Translations under genes and position numbers: made by a program
In this document: positions 8,364-17,120 of the stretch, one piece after another
How positions within the stretch are numbered: the stretch's first letter is position 1
How the letters are laid out: every line of letters starts with the position of its first letter
Origin: Slackia isoflavoniconvertens
GTDB taxonomy: Bacteria > Actinomycetota > Coriobacteriia > Coriobacteriales > Eggerthellaceae
Reading direction: 5' to 3'
Assembly (NCBI RefSeq): GCF_003725955.1
Contig: NZ_QIBZ01000001.1
Location: 1 to 64,000, forward strand
DNA: 64,000 nt
The notes under the pieces: generated by a model
What the model was told of the DNA's origin: nothing
Seen by the model: the letters and a program-made list of their open reading frames with translations, nothing else
The model's database searches: none

Positions 8364-8394
8364 AAGGCGTCGATGCATGCGGCGCCTTTTTTAT
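8364..8394 (+). terminator. Rho-independent terminator after coaE
   Basis: AAGGCG (8364-8369) pairs with CGCCTT across a loop containing GATGCATGC, followed by a run of six T. It separates coaE from the SOS-controlled uvrB promoter. Confidence 0.75.
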
Positions 8395-8408
8395 TTGCGA
8401 TGCGTTTA

Positions 8409-8422
8409 CGAACATCTGTTCG
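8409..8422 (+). promoter_or_regulatory. LexA/SOS box in the uvrB promoter
   Basis: CGAACATCTGTTCG matches the Gram-positive/actinobacterial LexA site CGAAC-N4-GTTCG exactly. It is followed by a plausible -10, TAGCAT, at 8431-8436, so bound LexA would cover the -35 region. The uvrB start is 54 bp downstream. Confidence 0.85.
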
Positions 8423-8475
8423 TTTTGTGGTAGCATGGATTGATGCAGGGTCGCACCGCGTGAAAGGGAGTTCGC

Positions 8476-10635
8476 ATGAGCAGCCACTTGAGCAATATCG
8501 AAGGCGCCGCCATGGAGGGCAAATTGCCCGAAGTGCGTCTTGCGAACGCGCCGTTTCGCGTTGTGAGCCCCTACGATCCTTCAGGCGATCAGCCTCAGGC
8601 CATTCAAAAGCTCGCCGACGGAGTAGAGCGTGGCCTGCGCTACCAAAACCTTTTGGGCGTCACGGGTTCGGGCAAAACATTCACCATGGCGAAAGTCATC
8701 GAGGCAACTCAGAAGCCCACGCTCGTCATGGCGCCGAATAAAACGCTTGCGGCCCAGCTTGCGGCCGAGCTCAAGGAATTCTTCCCCGATAATGCAGTGG
8801 TCTATTTCGTTTCGTATTACGACTACTATCAGCCCGAGGCGTACGTGCCTTCGACCGACACCTTCATTGAGAAAGACGCATCGATCAATGAGGAGGTCGA
8901 GAAGCTGCGCCATGCTGCGACATCGAGCCTGCTATCTCGCCGCGATGTGATCGTGGTGGCGTCGGTCAGCTGCATTTACGGTATTGGCTCGCCGATGGAC
9001 TATGCGGGCATGGCGGTGTTTCTCGATAAGGAAAAGCCCGCTGAGCGCGACGATGTGATTCACGAGCTTATCGATATCCAATACGATCGCAACGATTATG
9101 AACTCAAGCGTGGAACCTTCCGTGTGCGCGGCGACGCGCTTGATGTGTTTCCGCCGTATGCCGACAATCCGGTGCGCGTGGAATTCTGGGGCGATGAAAT
9201 CGAGAGCATCCAGGAAATCGACAACGTGACAGGCAAGAAGCTCAACGAATTCGAGGCATTGCCCATTTGGCCTGCGTCGCATTACGTTACCGCTCGCCCG
9301 AAAATGGACCGAGCCATTCAAACCATTCAAGACGAGTTGCGCGATCGATTGGCGCAGTTCAAAGCCGAAGGCAAGCTGCTCGAGGCTCAGCGCTTGGAAA
9401 TGCGTGTGAATTACGATTTGGAAATGCTCGAAACCATGGGTTTTTGCAGCGGCATCGAGAATTACTCGAGGCATCTTGACGGCCGTGCGCCAGGCGAGCC
9501 CGCGTATACGCTTCTCGACTATTTCCCGAAAGATTTCCTGTGCATCATCGACGAGAGCCACGTCACGGTGCCGCAAATTCGTGGCATGCACGAAGGCGAC
9601 CGCAGTCGAAAGGTCACGCTCGCCGAACATGGTTTCCGTTTGCCGAGTTGTCTTGACAACCGCCCTTTGCGCTTCGACGAATTCGAGCAACGCGTGCCCC
9701 AGTTCATTTACGTGTCGGCCACGCCGGGCGACTATGAGGAAAAGGTCAGCCAGCAGCAGGTCGAGCAGATTATTCGCCCTACGGGGTTGCTTGATCCCGA
9801 TATCGATGTGCGGCCTATTGCGAGCCAAATCGACGACATTATCGATGAAGCCCGCGAGCGCGCTAGTGCTAACGAGCGCGTGCTCATTACCACGCTCACG
9901 AAGAAAATGGCGGAAGATCTTACCGACCATCTTCTTGATCAGGGGATTCGTGCTCGCTATATGCATTCCGACATCGCGACGCTCGAGCGCGTCGAGATTC
10001 TGCGCGATTTACGCCGTGGCGAGTTCGACGTGCTTGTGGGCATCAATCTGCTGCGCGAGGGCCTCGATTTGCCCGAAGTGTCGCTCGTGGCTATTCTTGA
10101 CGCTGATAAAGAGGGTTTTCTGCGCAACTACCGCAGCCTTATTCAGACTATTGGCCGCGCTGCGCGAAACGATCATGGACATGTGATTATGTATGCCGAC
10201 AAAATCACCGATTCCATGGACAAAGCGATTTCTGAAACGCGTCGCCGCCGTGAGATTCAGATGGCCTATAACAAAGAGCACGGCATAACGCCGAAAACCA
10301 TCAAGAAGGCTATCAACGATGTCATGGGCTTCATGAACGATGGCGACGGAAACCAGGTGCGCAGTGCCGAAGAGGTGAACCGACAGCTTGCCGAGCTTTC
10401 GTGCGGCGAAGTCATGCGTGTGATTTCAAGCATGGAAGACGATATGGCCGCCGCCGCCCAGGCGATGGATTTCGAGCGCGCCGCGCAACTTCGTGATGAG
10501 GTGGTGCGCTTGAAAGCTCAGATGCAAGGCGAATCGGAGAAAGACGTGCTCGCCGACTTGAAGAAGACGGCTCGCAAGGGGAGTGCGTTTGGCAACCGCA
10601 AGAATTCCGCCTACGGCAGCGCGCGCCGCAGCTAA
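8476..10635 (+). CDS. uvrB: Excinuclease ABC subunit B
   Basis: UvrB is the damage-verification helicase of nucleotide excision repair and loads UvrC. The 719-residue protein has Walker [10 protein letters not shown] near residue 57, the beta-hairpin [11 protein letters not shown] that clamps the strand near 114, Walker B DESH near 358, helicase motif [13 protein letters not shown] near 520, and the C-terminal UVR coiled coil ending near residue 680, followed by a basic tail. ATG 8476 has AAGGGAG upstream. A consensus LexA box at 8409 shows SOS induction. uvrA and uvrC are not in the window. Confidence 0.97.
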   Translation: MSSHLSNIEGAAMEGKLPEVRLANAPFRVVSPYDPSGDQPQAIQKLADGVERGLRYQNLLGVTGSGKTFTMAKVIEATQKPTLVMAPNKTLAAQLAAELKEFFPDNAVVYFVSYYDYYQPEAYVPSTDTFIEKDASINEEVEKLRHAATSSLLSRRDVIVVASVSCIYGIGSPMDYAGMAVFLDKEKPAERDDVIHELIDIQYDRNDYELKRGTFRVRGDALDVFPPYADNPVRVEFWGDEIESIQEIDNVTGKKLNEFEALPIWPASHYVTARPKMDRAIQTIQDELRDRLAQFKAEGKLLEAQRLEMRVNYDLEMLETMGFCSGIENYSRHLDGRAPGEPAYTLLDYFPKDFLCIIDESHVTVPQIRGMHEGDRSRKVTLAEHGFRLPSCLDNRPLRFDEFEQRVPQFIYVSATPGDYEEKVSQQQVEQIIRPTGLLDPDIDVRPIASQIDDIIDEARERASANERVLITTLTKKMAEDLTDHLLDQGIRARYMHSDIATLERVEILRDLRRGEFDVLVGINLLREGLDLPEVSLVAILDADKEGFLRNYRSLIQTIGRAARNDHGHVIMYADKITDSMDKAISETRRRREIQMAYNKEHGITPKTIKKAINDVMGFMNDGDGNQVRSAEEVNRQLAELSCGEVMRVISSMEDDMAAAAQAMDFERAAQLRDEVVRLKAQMQGESEKDVLADLKKTARKGSAFGNRKNSAYGSARRS

Positions 10636-10782
10636 GCTTCATCGTTTTTGAGGCTCAAGCGCCGTTCGCCGGAATGCTGCACGGCGCATGGAGGCGCGCG
10701 TCCCGCGCCATAGGTGGACGGGCGTTTGTTTCCTGCGCGTTAATTCATCAAGCTGCATAAAAATGTGCAAATTTAGGCTTTA

Positions 10783-10810
10783 TTTTTATGGCGTCCTCCC
10801 TTAATATAAT
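10783..10810 (+). promoter_or_regulatory. Promoter of the MFS symporter gene
   Basis: TATAAT at 10805-10810 is a perfect -10 and TTTTTA (10783-10788), 16 bp upstream, is a weak -35. The gene starts 34 bp downstream with GAAAGGGAG as ribosome site. Confidence 0.5.
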
Positions 10811-10843
10811 GAAGATTTATCAATAATCGGCAGAAAGGGAGCA

Positions 10844-12067
10844 ATGAGCACTCATTCTAAAGGCAAGGCTTCTGAAATGAAGCACTATGCAGGCAAGGCC
10901 GTTTTCTCGGCTGCTGTGGGCCATGCGCTTGACGGCTTGGATCTTATGATCTTGAGCTTCGCACTTTCCGGCATCATGGCGACGTTCGCCGTCGACAATA
11001 CCACCGCAGGCATGCTTACCTCCATCACGTTGGCTGGCGCCTTCCTTGGTGGTTTGATTTTCGGAAAACTTGCTGACAAATATGGCCGAATTAAAGTTCT
11101 TACTTATTCGGTCATTTTTTTTGGCGTGTTCACCCTGGGCTCGGCCTTCGCGCCTAACTTCGAGGTAATGGCCCTTTGCCGCTTCCTCGCTGGCTTGGGC
11201 ATCGGCGCCGAGTTCGGCCTGGGCATGGCAATTGCCGCCGAGGTCTCGAGCCCCGAGAATCGCGCGAAAAGCACGAGCGCCGTTGGCTTGGGCTTCCAGG
11301 TTGGCGTGTTGTGCGCTTCGCTCTCTTCTGCGCCCATCATTGCGGCGTTTGGCTGGCGCGGCCTGTTCGTGGTCGGCTTTATTCCCGCCATTATCGCAAT
11401 CATCATTCGTGCGTTCGTTCCCGAGCCGCCGATTTATGAGGAGCACAAGGCTTCTGGCAAGGCCCACGGCAAGCTGAGCGACCTGTTTGCCACACCCGAG
11501 CGTGCTAAGTTCTCGATCATCATCATTATTCTGTGCACCGTTCAGAATGCCGGCTATTTCGGAATTATGACGTGGCTTCCCAAGTACCTGAACTCTGAGC
11601 TCGGCCTGAGCCTTACGTCTACGGGTCTGTGGACCGCCGTGACGGTTCTGGGCATGATGATCGGCATTTCTGCCTTCGGCTTTTTGGCCGACAAGGCTGG
11701 ACGTCGTCCTGCGTTCTGGACGTTCCAGGTTGGCGCTGCTGCGATGATTATCATCTACAGCCAGCTCACCGATCCCACGGCGCTGCTCATCGGCGGCTTC
11801 TTCATGGGCATGTTCGCCAACGGCATGATTGGCGGCTACGGTACCCTGATCGCCGAGCTGTTCCCGACTGAGATGCGTGGTACCGCGCAAACCGCGCTGT
11901 ACAACGCTGGCCGTTTCATCGGTGGCGCTTCCGCTCCGGTGGTTATTCCGATGATCGCTGCTGGCCATGGCTTCGGCTTCGCCATCGGCTGCGTTTCCTG
12001 CATCTATGTAGTCGCTTTCATCGCGATGTTCTTCATTCCCGAGAAGAAGGGCGCTACGCTCGAATAG
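10844..12067 (+). CDS. MFS transporter, aromatic acid/metabolite:H+ symporter type
   Basis: This 407-residue inner-membrane protein has about twelve hydrophobic segments. The MFS loop 2-3 signature is GKLADKYGRIKVL (near 73) and the equivalent second-half loop is GFLADKAGRRPAF (near 278). FLAGLGIGAEFGLGMAIAAE in the first half and FPTEMRGTAQ in the second are typical of the AAHS/metabolite symporter group. The DGLDLMILSFAL segment in helix 1 resembles the DGYDxxxxG motif of aromatic-acid permeases. The substrate is not predictable. It is transcribed alone, from its own -10, and ends before a bidirectional terminator at 12199. Confidence 0.85.
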   Translation: MSTHSKGKASEMKHYAGKAVFSAAVGHALDGLDLMILSFALSGIMATFAVDNTTAGMLTSITLAGAFLGGLIFGKLADKYGRIKVLTYSVIFFGVFTLGSAFAPNFEVMALCRFLAGLGIGAEFGLGMAIAAEVSSPENRAKSTSAVGLGFQVGVLCASLSSAPIIAAFGWRGLFVVGFIPAIIAIIIRAFVPEPPIYEEHKASGKAHGKLSDLFATPERAKFSIIIIILCTVQNAGYFGIMTWLPKYLNSELGLSLTSTGLWTAVTVLGMMIGISAFGFLADKAGRRPAFWTFQVGAAAMIIIYSQLTDPTALLIGGFFMGMFANGMIGGYGTLIAELFPTEMRGTAQTALYNAGRFIGGASAPVVIPMIAAGHGFGFAIGCVSCIYVVAFIAMFFIPEKKGATLE

Positions 12068-12198
12068 CGACCGGCATTTCGCTCTCACGCATTGCCCAGT
12101 GTACTGGTCGCGAGGTTTAATGCTACCGACCAATAGGCTTGACGCTCATCGGGCTTTGCACGGCGGTCTGTCTGCATGCGTGGCCAATACTGTTCATG

Positions 12199-12236
12199 AA
12201 AAAAGAGGTGTGGTTTAAACCGCACCTCTTTTTTTT
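12199..12236. terminator. Bidirectional terminator
   Basis: AAAAAAGAGGTG and CACCTCTTTTTTTT flank a GGTTTAAACC centre. The stem has A and T runs on both sides, so it can end transcription of the plus-strand MFS gene and, from the other side, the minus-strand radical SAM gene. Confidence 0.85.
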
Positions 12237-12287
12237 GGCCACGTTCGCGTGCATGAAGTGTCTTTGGCATTGCTCGTGCCGTGACGC

Positions 12288-12314
12288 AAAAAAAGCGGCC
12301 CTCGAGAGGGCCGC
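12288..12314 (-). terminator. Terminator of the HemN-like gene
   Basis: On the minus strand GCGGCCCTC and GAGGGCCGC form a nine-pair stem with a two-base loop, followed by seven T. It lies 32 bp after the radical SAM stop codon. Confidence 0.85.
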
Positions 12315-12345
12315 AGTATGCGTAATTGGGAGCGGGGAATCCGCT

Positions 12346-13677
12346 CTATGCGGTCACAGGCACGCCTTCGCCGAAAAGCAGCTCGTGCTCAGGGCCGGTA
12401 AGGGCCGCTCGGGCCTGGTCGCGCAGATTGTTCATGCCGCTGAGGAACTGGCGATACATCACGAGCGTAAGATAGCGCCCCATGGTTGAAGGCACGAGGC
12501 ATTCCTCGTTGTCGACATCGAATGCGCCATTTGCGCGCATGAAGCCCATTTCAACGGGCATCGCCGCGTCGACGCTCTTGCCGAACATCTCTTTGAAGGC
12601 TCGCTTGTCGAAACGCAGCTGATAGAGCCCGAGCAAGAAACAATAGCGCATGTGGTCGTGCTCGCGCACGGGCATCTGACCCATGATCGACATATGGCCG
12701 CGCTCAATCGCCTCGTTGTACTCATGCAGGCTGAAAGTGTTCACGTAGAGCTTTCCGTTCAGATATGAAATCGATCCCGAGCCAATGGCGGGGTATTCGT
12801 CGTAGCTTACCTGCAGCTCCTCTACGGGCAGCTCGTGGTCTTGCTCGCCCTTTTCATTCAAGCGGTTGAACGTCCACACGGTTTCGCGCTTGAATGCAGG
12901 GGTATCGCCGCCGCAAAGGCCTTCGTCGAGCATCTTGTAGAACTCGAACTCGCGATTATAGTCCATGGTGCCGAGCGACTGCTCCATCTTGCGTGTTGTG
13001 GCGCTTGAAACATACAGCGGGCTGAACGTGGTCTGACGGCAGCCGCATTGCTTGATTTTCTCGATATCGTCAAGCAAAATCTCTTCGGTTTGAGAAGGGA
13101 AATTGAAAATCATGTCGACGTTGAGGGAGTCGAAACGCGATGCTGCGTTGCCGATACGTTCGAGAATCTCTTCACCCGAACCATATTTCTTGCAGCGATC
13201 CATTTGCGTGAGCAGCTCGTTGTTGAAGCTTTGCACGCCCACCGAAAGGCGATTCACGCGGCCGCTCAGTGCCGAAAGCCAAGGGTCTACAAGGTGGTTT
13301 GGATTGGTTTCGCAAGCGACTTCTTTGATGTTGAAGTTCTCGCCTGCCATATCGATGGTGCGGCAGAGTTCGTCGAGCAAAATAGTAGGCGTGCCGCCGC
13401 CGAAGTATAGGCTTTCGAAGTCGTAGCCCATATCTTTGAGCATCATCATTTCGCGACGAAGATTCTTGAAGTACGGTCGCGCGGTTGTCTCGCGGAAGGG
13501 GTAGCGGTTGAAGCTGCAGTAGGGGCACAGCACCTCGCAGAAAGGTACGTGCAGGTACAGCATGTATTTGCGTCCCGGTTCGGGGCCAGGCAGGAATTTC
13601 TCGGTCGTGGGGTCGATGATGAGATGGCTCTTCGTGATGTTTTTGACGATCCCCGTGAGCATGCGTTCGCTCAGCAT
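12346..13677 (-). CDS. HemN/HemW-like radical SAM protein
   Basis: The 443-residue protein carries the radical SAM cluster motif CEVLCPYCSF (CxxxCxxC) near residue 48, inside HVPFCEVLCPYCSFNRYPFR, and the glycine-rich YFGGGTPT near 92. This places it in the coproporphyrinogen III dehydrogenase-like/HemW superfamily. Members decarboxylate coproporphyrinogen, act as haem chaperones, or open the haem ring (ChuW/HutW type); the sequence alone does not discriminate. ATG 13677 is preferred over a longer frame to 13746 because AAGGAG lies seven bases upstream. No other haem gene is adjacent, but cytochrome bd elsewhere in the window needs haem. It is a single-gene unit with its own promoter and terminator. 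Confidence 0.82.
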   Translation of the reverse strand: MLSERMLTGIVKNITKSHLIIDPTTEKFLPGPEPGRKYMLYLHVPFCEVLCPYCSFNRYPFRETTARPYFKNLRREMMMLKDMGYDFESLYFGGGTPTILLDELCRTIDMAGENFNIKEVACETNPNHLVDPWLSALSGRVNRLSVGVQSFNNELLTQMDRCKKYGSGEEILERIGNAASRFDSLNVDMIFNFPSQTEEILLDDIEKIKQCGCRQTTFSPLYVSSATTRKMEQSLGTMDYNREFEFYKMLDEGLCGGDTPAFKRETVWTFNRLNEKGEQDHELPVEELQVSYDEYPAIGSGSISYLNGKLYVNTFSLHEYNEAIERGHMSIMGQMPVREHDHMRYCFLLGLYQLRFDKRAFKEMFGKSVDAAMPVEMGFMRANGAFDVDNEECLVPSTMGRYLTLVMYRQFLSGMNNLRDQARAALTGPEHELLFGEGVPVTA

Positions 13678-13832
13678 GAAAGCGCTCCTTGCGTTTGATC
13701 GTGTTGCCGTAAGGCGGTTCGGTCTTGTTGGCGTATAGGCGTGCACGCATGCGCGAATCTATACGCGGCGAACACCACGTTGCCAAGCCTCCCCAGACTA
13801 CCCCAAGGCAACGTACTGTTTTGCATTTGAGC

Positions 13833-13860
13833 ATACTACCGCTTAGGTATGCAAAAGCAA
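13833..13860 (-). promoter_or_regulatory. Promoter with nested palindromes for the HemN-like gene
   Basis: On the minus strand TTGCTT (13855-13860) and TAGTAT (13833-13838) are 16 bp apart. The region contains TTTTGCAT/ATGCAAAA (13819-13826 and 13849-13856) and GCATAC/GTATGC inverted repeats, so a repressor may bind across the core promoter. ACGTTGCC/GGCAACGT lies further downstream. Confidence 0.5.
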
Positions 13861-14126
13861 CCGTAAACCGAATTGTTGTTGAAAAGTTAACACGACCAAC
13901 GTATGCGAACGAAATGTAATGGTTTGCAGATGGGGGGATGATGCGGCTGTTCTTCCAGGAGGACTCTTGAATAGCTCTGCTGGTGGCGCGCTTGTTTGCT
14001 TCTCATTATGGGAATGCGCTTCAGGGAAGGATGAAACTCGTTGGTTGGGTTCGTGCATCGGCAAGCCTATGCTATGCGGGCGTTCTTGAATGCGATTGCT
14101 TCCACGAGGCGATACGGGCTCTTCAA

Positions 14127-14260
14127 TCCCGAAAGGCCGCCAGCGGCGACCTTTCGGGAAGGGACTTCGGGGCCGGGAGGGAGGAAAGCCCCGAAGGATG
14201 CGCTCGTGGCCGGAAGGGTGATATGCCCGAGCGCCGAGTTTTCAAGCTCACGGCCGGCTC
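14127..14260. other. Hairpin-rich noncoding region upstream of the two-component genes
   Basis: Between 13678 and 14495 I see no supported gene. Within it TCCCGAAAGG/CCTTTCGGGA (14127-14136 and 14150-14159, enclosing CCGC/GCGG) and CTTCGGGGC/GCCCCGAAG (14165-14173 and 14188-14196) are consecutive strong hairpins. A GGCCGG/CCGGCC pair follows (about 14208 and 14252). It could be a structured leader or a degenerate repeat. I could not match it to a known riboswitch. Confidence 0.45.
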
Positions 14261-14495
14261 CAAAGGGAAGGGAACGGGAATACCGGCCGTTTATCAATCG
14301 TGCTTTGCACGAGTCGAGCGGCTCTTGCGCGATGGAAGGGTGGATGCTTGCCGCTTCGACGGTTTCCATAATAAGGGTGGGGCGTGTTGAAAATCCCATA
14401 AGGGCACCTGATAAAAGGCTGAATAATTCTGAACAAAACCTTAAAATGGAGAGGAGCGCTCGGGCGCTCTGCACCCTCATGATAGGATTCCGCCC

Positions 14496-15215
14496 ATGGA
14501 TATGAACCAAGCGAACATATTAGTATGCGATGATGAAGTTGAGGTCGCCGACCTTCTCAAGCATGTGCTCGAACGTGAGGGTTTTGCCGTCACGTGTTGC
14601 CATTCGGGCGATGCGGCCCTCACATTGCTTAATGCTCAGGTATTTGACCTGGCTATACTCGATATTATGATGCCCGGAATCGATGGCTTCGAAGTCTGCC
14701 GTCAAATTCGCGGCGGTGCGGCCGGCTCAAATACCGACATGCCCATTGTGTTTCTCTCGGCTAAAACCGAGGAATTCGATAAGGTGCTTGGCTTCACCTT
14801 GGGCGCCGATGATTATGTGACAAAGCCATTTAAGGCTCGCGAACTCGTCGCCCGCCTTAAAGCACGCCTTCGTGGCCGCAGCGCGGCTCCCGCTCCCAGC
14901 GACGTGCTCTCGGTGAGCGGCATCGAGCTCGACGAAACAAACCATACGGCGGCCTTGCACGGCTGCGAGCTTTCTCTTACGCCGAAGGAATTCGATTGCC
15001 TGGCCGAGCTTTTGCGCGCAGGTGGGGCTCCTGTTTCGTCAAAGGCGCTGTTCGAAAACGTATGGGATGAGGAATACACGTCTTCGTCTCACAATGCAGT
15101 CATGGTCTATATTCGTCGCCTGCGCAAAAAGCTCGCCGAGGTCGATTCTTCTGAAGAGCTCATCGAGACCGTATGGGGCGTTGGCTATCGCATTCCCGAA
15201 AAACGCCGTGGTTAG
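14496..15215 (+). CDS. OmpR/PhoB-family response regulator, VanR-like
   Basis: The 239-residue regulator has a receiver domain with acidic pocket CDDE (residues 11-14), phospho-acceptor D56 in LAILDIMMPG, and conserved Lys in VTKPF. It is followed by an OmpR-type winged helix (LTPKEFDCLAELLRAGG, ending VWGVGYRIPE). AGGA lies about nine bases before ATG 14496; ATG 14502 is an alternative. It is 3 bp from the kinase gene and resembles VanR-class regulators. No vanHAX genes are nearby, so vancomycin resistance should not be inferred. The likely target is its own operon or the adjacent MFS exporter. Confidence 0.9.
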   Translation: MDMNQANILVCDDEVEVADLLKHVLEREGFAVTCCHSGDAALTLLNAQVFDLAILDIMMPGIDGFEVCRQIRGGAAGSNTDMPIVFLSAKTEEFDKVLGFTLGADDYVTKPFKARELVARLKARLRGRSAAPAPSDVLSVSGIELDETNHTAALHGCELSLTPKEFDCLAELLRAGGAPVSSKALFENVWDEEYTSSSHNAVMVYIRRLRKKLAEVDSSEELIETVWGVGYRIPEKRRG

Positions 15216-15218
15216 CCC

Positions 15219-16970
15219 ATGAAGCGTGATTCGGAAAACGAGACCCGTGCCGACAAGGCCGAACATGCGCGAGTCGCACGCAAAAGGCACGAGTCGCCTA
15301 AAATGCATGTGACCGAACAAACGCGCATTCTCGTGAAGCGCATCGTTCGCAATACTTTCGCGGCCACGGTGGTGTATGCGGTTGTTTTCTTCTCGATCGC
15401 TATGGCGGTTAATATTATCGTTCTGCCTCAAGTGGGCGAGGCAGTAGCTAAGGTAACTTCTCCGTGGCAGTACGTGTCGGCCGATGTGGCGGGCGTGCAA
15501 AACGACGAGTGGTTCATACAGAAAGAAAACGAGCTTAAAGCCGACGTGGTGCGCAAATACTTGCACGAGCTCATCGACACCGCGGTTCCCGATGCGGGTT
15601 GGGGTTTGGCGCAGAGTGCGGCGAACGCCAAGAACGTGCAAACGGAAGGCGCCAATCCTGAAACTGTGTACACCATCTCGTCGCAACCGGCCGATGCCGG
15701 GGAATACGCGGCGTCCGCCTCTCAGGGCTTGGTTCAGGGCGATAGCCTGTCGTTTGTGGGCGCGCCTTATGCGTCCCAGGCGGCTAAGCAGGTTGTTGTT
15801 TCCGCCGTTGATTCGCGCAACTTAGGCCAGGCCGCCAACGTCTACGACGCGTTGTGGTCGGCTACGAAAGATTGGGACAATAAGCCCGAGCAGGTCGATT
15901 CGCTCTATGACGAAGCAGCAGCTGCGCTCGATTCCGACTTTTCCCAGGTGGTTGTGCGTTATGCCTACGATGCGGGCTCGGGCATCGAGACGGTGACATA
16001 TGCGGGCGGTCAGCAAATGCAGCGCGATTTGTCATCGTACAACAACATTCGCGCCCTGAAGTACCCCGTGGCGATTACGCTGTTTTTGTCGGGCATTCTC
16101 GTGATTATGGCGTTTGCCATTCGCAAGAGCCTGCGCTATTTTGACGACCTGTTCGTTTCGCTGCGCGCGGTGCTCGTTGACAAAGGCGCGTCGCTCAAGC
16201 TTCCGAGCGAGCTTTCTCTTGCCGAGGAATCGATTAACGATATCAAGCGCAAAAACGATGCTGAGCAGCGCGCCGCCGTTGCCGCCGAGCGTCGCAAGAA
16301 CGAGCTTGTGGCCTATTTGGCGCACGATACCAAAACGCCGCTCACTTCCATCACGGGGTATCTCACGTTGCTCGAGGAGGCGCCCGATATGCCCGTTGAG
16401 CAGCGTCAGCGATATGCTCACGTGGCGCTGTCGAAAGCGTACAGGCTCGATGCCATGCTCGACGAGTTTTTCGAGATAACCCGCTACAACTTAGGCGCCA
16501 TCTCCATTGAGCGCGAGCGCTTCGATTTGGCGTTGTTCTGCTATCAGGTTGCGGAAGATTTCTATCCTGAAGCGGAAGCGCGCGGAATCGATTTGAAGGT
16601 GAACGCCACCGAGGGCGATACGGTATTTGCCGATGCTACGAAAATGGCGCGCGTGCTTTCGAATGTGATTAAAAATGCGGTGGCGTATGCCGACCCCGAT
16701 TCGACCATTTCGATTGACGCTCACGCCAAGCCCGATGGGGCGTTCAAGATCGAAGTCACGAACCAGGGACGCGAAATCAGCCCCGAGCATCTCAAACGCA
16801 TTTTCGAAAAGTTCTATCGCGAAGACGACGCGCGTGCCACGCGCCAGGGCGGGGCGGGCCTCGGTTTGGCGATTGCGCGAGAGATCGTCGCGGCCCATAA
16901 CGGCACCATCGATGCGACGAGCGAAAATGGCGTGACTCGCTTTGTAATCGATATTCCTGCGTCGAAGTAG
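15219..16970 (+). CDS. Sensor histidine kinase, VanS-like
   Basis: The 583-residue membrane kinase has a basic N-terminal tail, a transmembrane segment near residues 46-70 and an extracytoplasmic sensor region of roughly 210 residues. A second membrane segment lies near 285-305. The phospho-acceptor H369 lies in YLAHDTKTPLTS, the VanS-type H box. The ATP-binding lid has N-box NVIKNAVAYA and GGAGLGLAIAREI. The kinase core (ITGYLTLLEEAPDMPVEQ, EFFEITRYNLG) resembles VanS, but the sensor domain is much longer than in VanS. The ligand is unknown. It is co-transcribed with the response regulator upstream; the MFS exporter downstream has its own promoter. Confidence 0.9.
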   Translation: MKRDSENETRADKAEHARVARKRHESPKMHVTEQTRILVKRIVRNTFAATVVYAVVFFSIAMAVNIIVLPQVGEAVAKVTSPWQYVSADVAGVQNDEWFIQKENELKADVVRKYLHELIDTAVPDAGWGLAQSAANAKNVQTEGANPETVYTISSQPADAGEYAASASQGLVQGDSLSFVGAPYASQAAKQVVVSAVDSRNLGQAANVYDALWSATKDWDNKPEQVDSLYDEAAAALDSDFSQVVVRYAYDAGSGIETVTYAGGQQMQRDLSSYNNIRALKYPVAITLFLSGILVIMAFAIRKSLRYFDDLFVSLRAVLVDKGASLKLPSELSLAEESINDIKRKNDAEQRAAVAAERRKNELVAYLAHDTKTPLTSITGYLTLLEEAPDMPVEQRQRYAHVALSKAYRLDAMLDEFFEITRYNLGAISIERERFDLALFCYQVAEDFYPEAEARGIDLKVNATEGDTVFADATKMARVLSNVIKNAVAYADPDSTISIDAHAKPDGAFKIEVTNQGREISPEHLKRIFEKFYREDDARATRQGGAGLGLAIAREIVAAHNGTIDATSENGVTRFVIDIPASK

Positions 16971-17034
16971 GGAATCTCCTTCGTGGGGCTTTTGTAAACG
17001 CACGGGCAACGGTGCGAAGAATCCGCGAAAGGCG

Positions 17035-17063
17035 TTGACTCTCCCATTATGGGATAGTTTAGG
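17035..17063 (+). promoter_or_regulatory. Promoter and operator of the MFS exporter
   Basis: TTGACT at 17035-17040 is a strong -35. The palindrome TCCCAT-T-ATGGGA (17042-17054) fills the spacer, and a weak -10 lies near 17055-17063 (TAGTTT or TTTAGG). A repressor or activator between -35 and -10 would control the exporter; the VanR-like regulator is a candidate. Confidence 0.5.
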
Positions 17064-17120
17064 GTATCTCCTGCACAAAGATGAAGGTGCGCGGGGCGCG
17101 CCATAAAGGGAGTAACGAAC

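Noticed and set aside
14161-14260. RNase P RNA, suggested by GAGGAAAG
   Set aside because: Only the short GAGGAAAG string matches; the conserved 3' partner and overall layout are absent.
13983-14510. Open frames on both strands of the hairpin-rich region
   Set aside because: They cross strong palindromes, have no ribosome site and no familiar motif.
14496-16970. Vancomycin resistance cluster
   Set aside because: Only the regulator and sensor resemble VanRS; vanH, vanA/B and vanX are not in the window.
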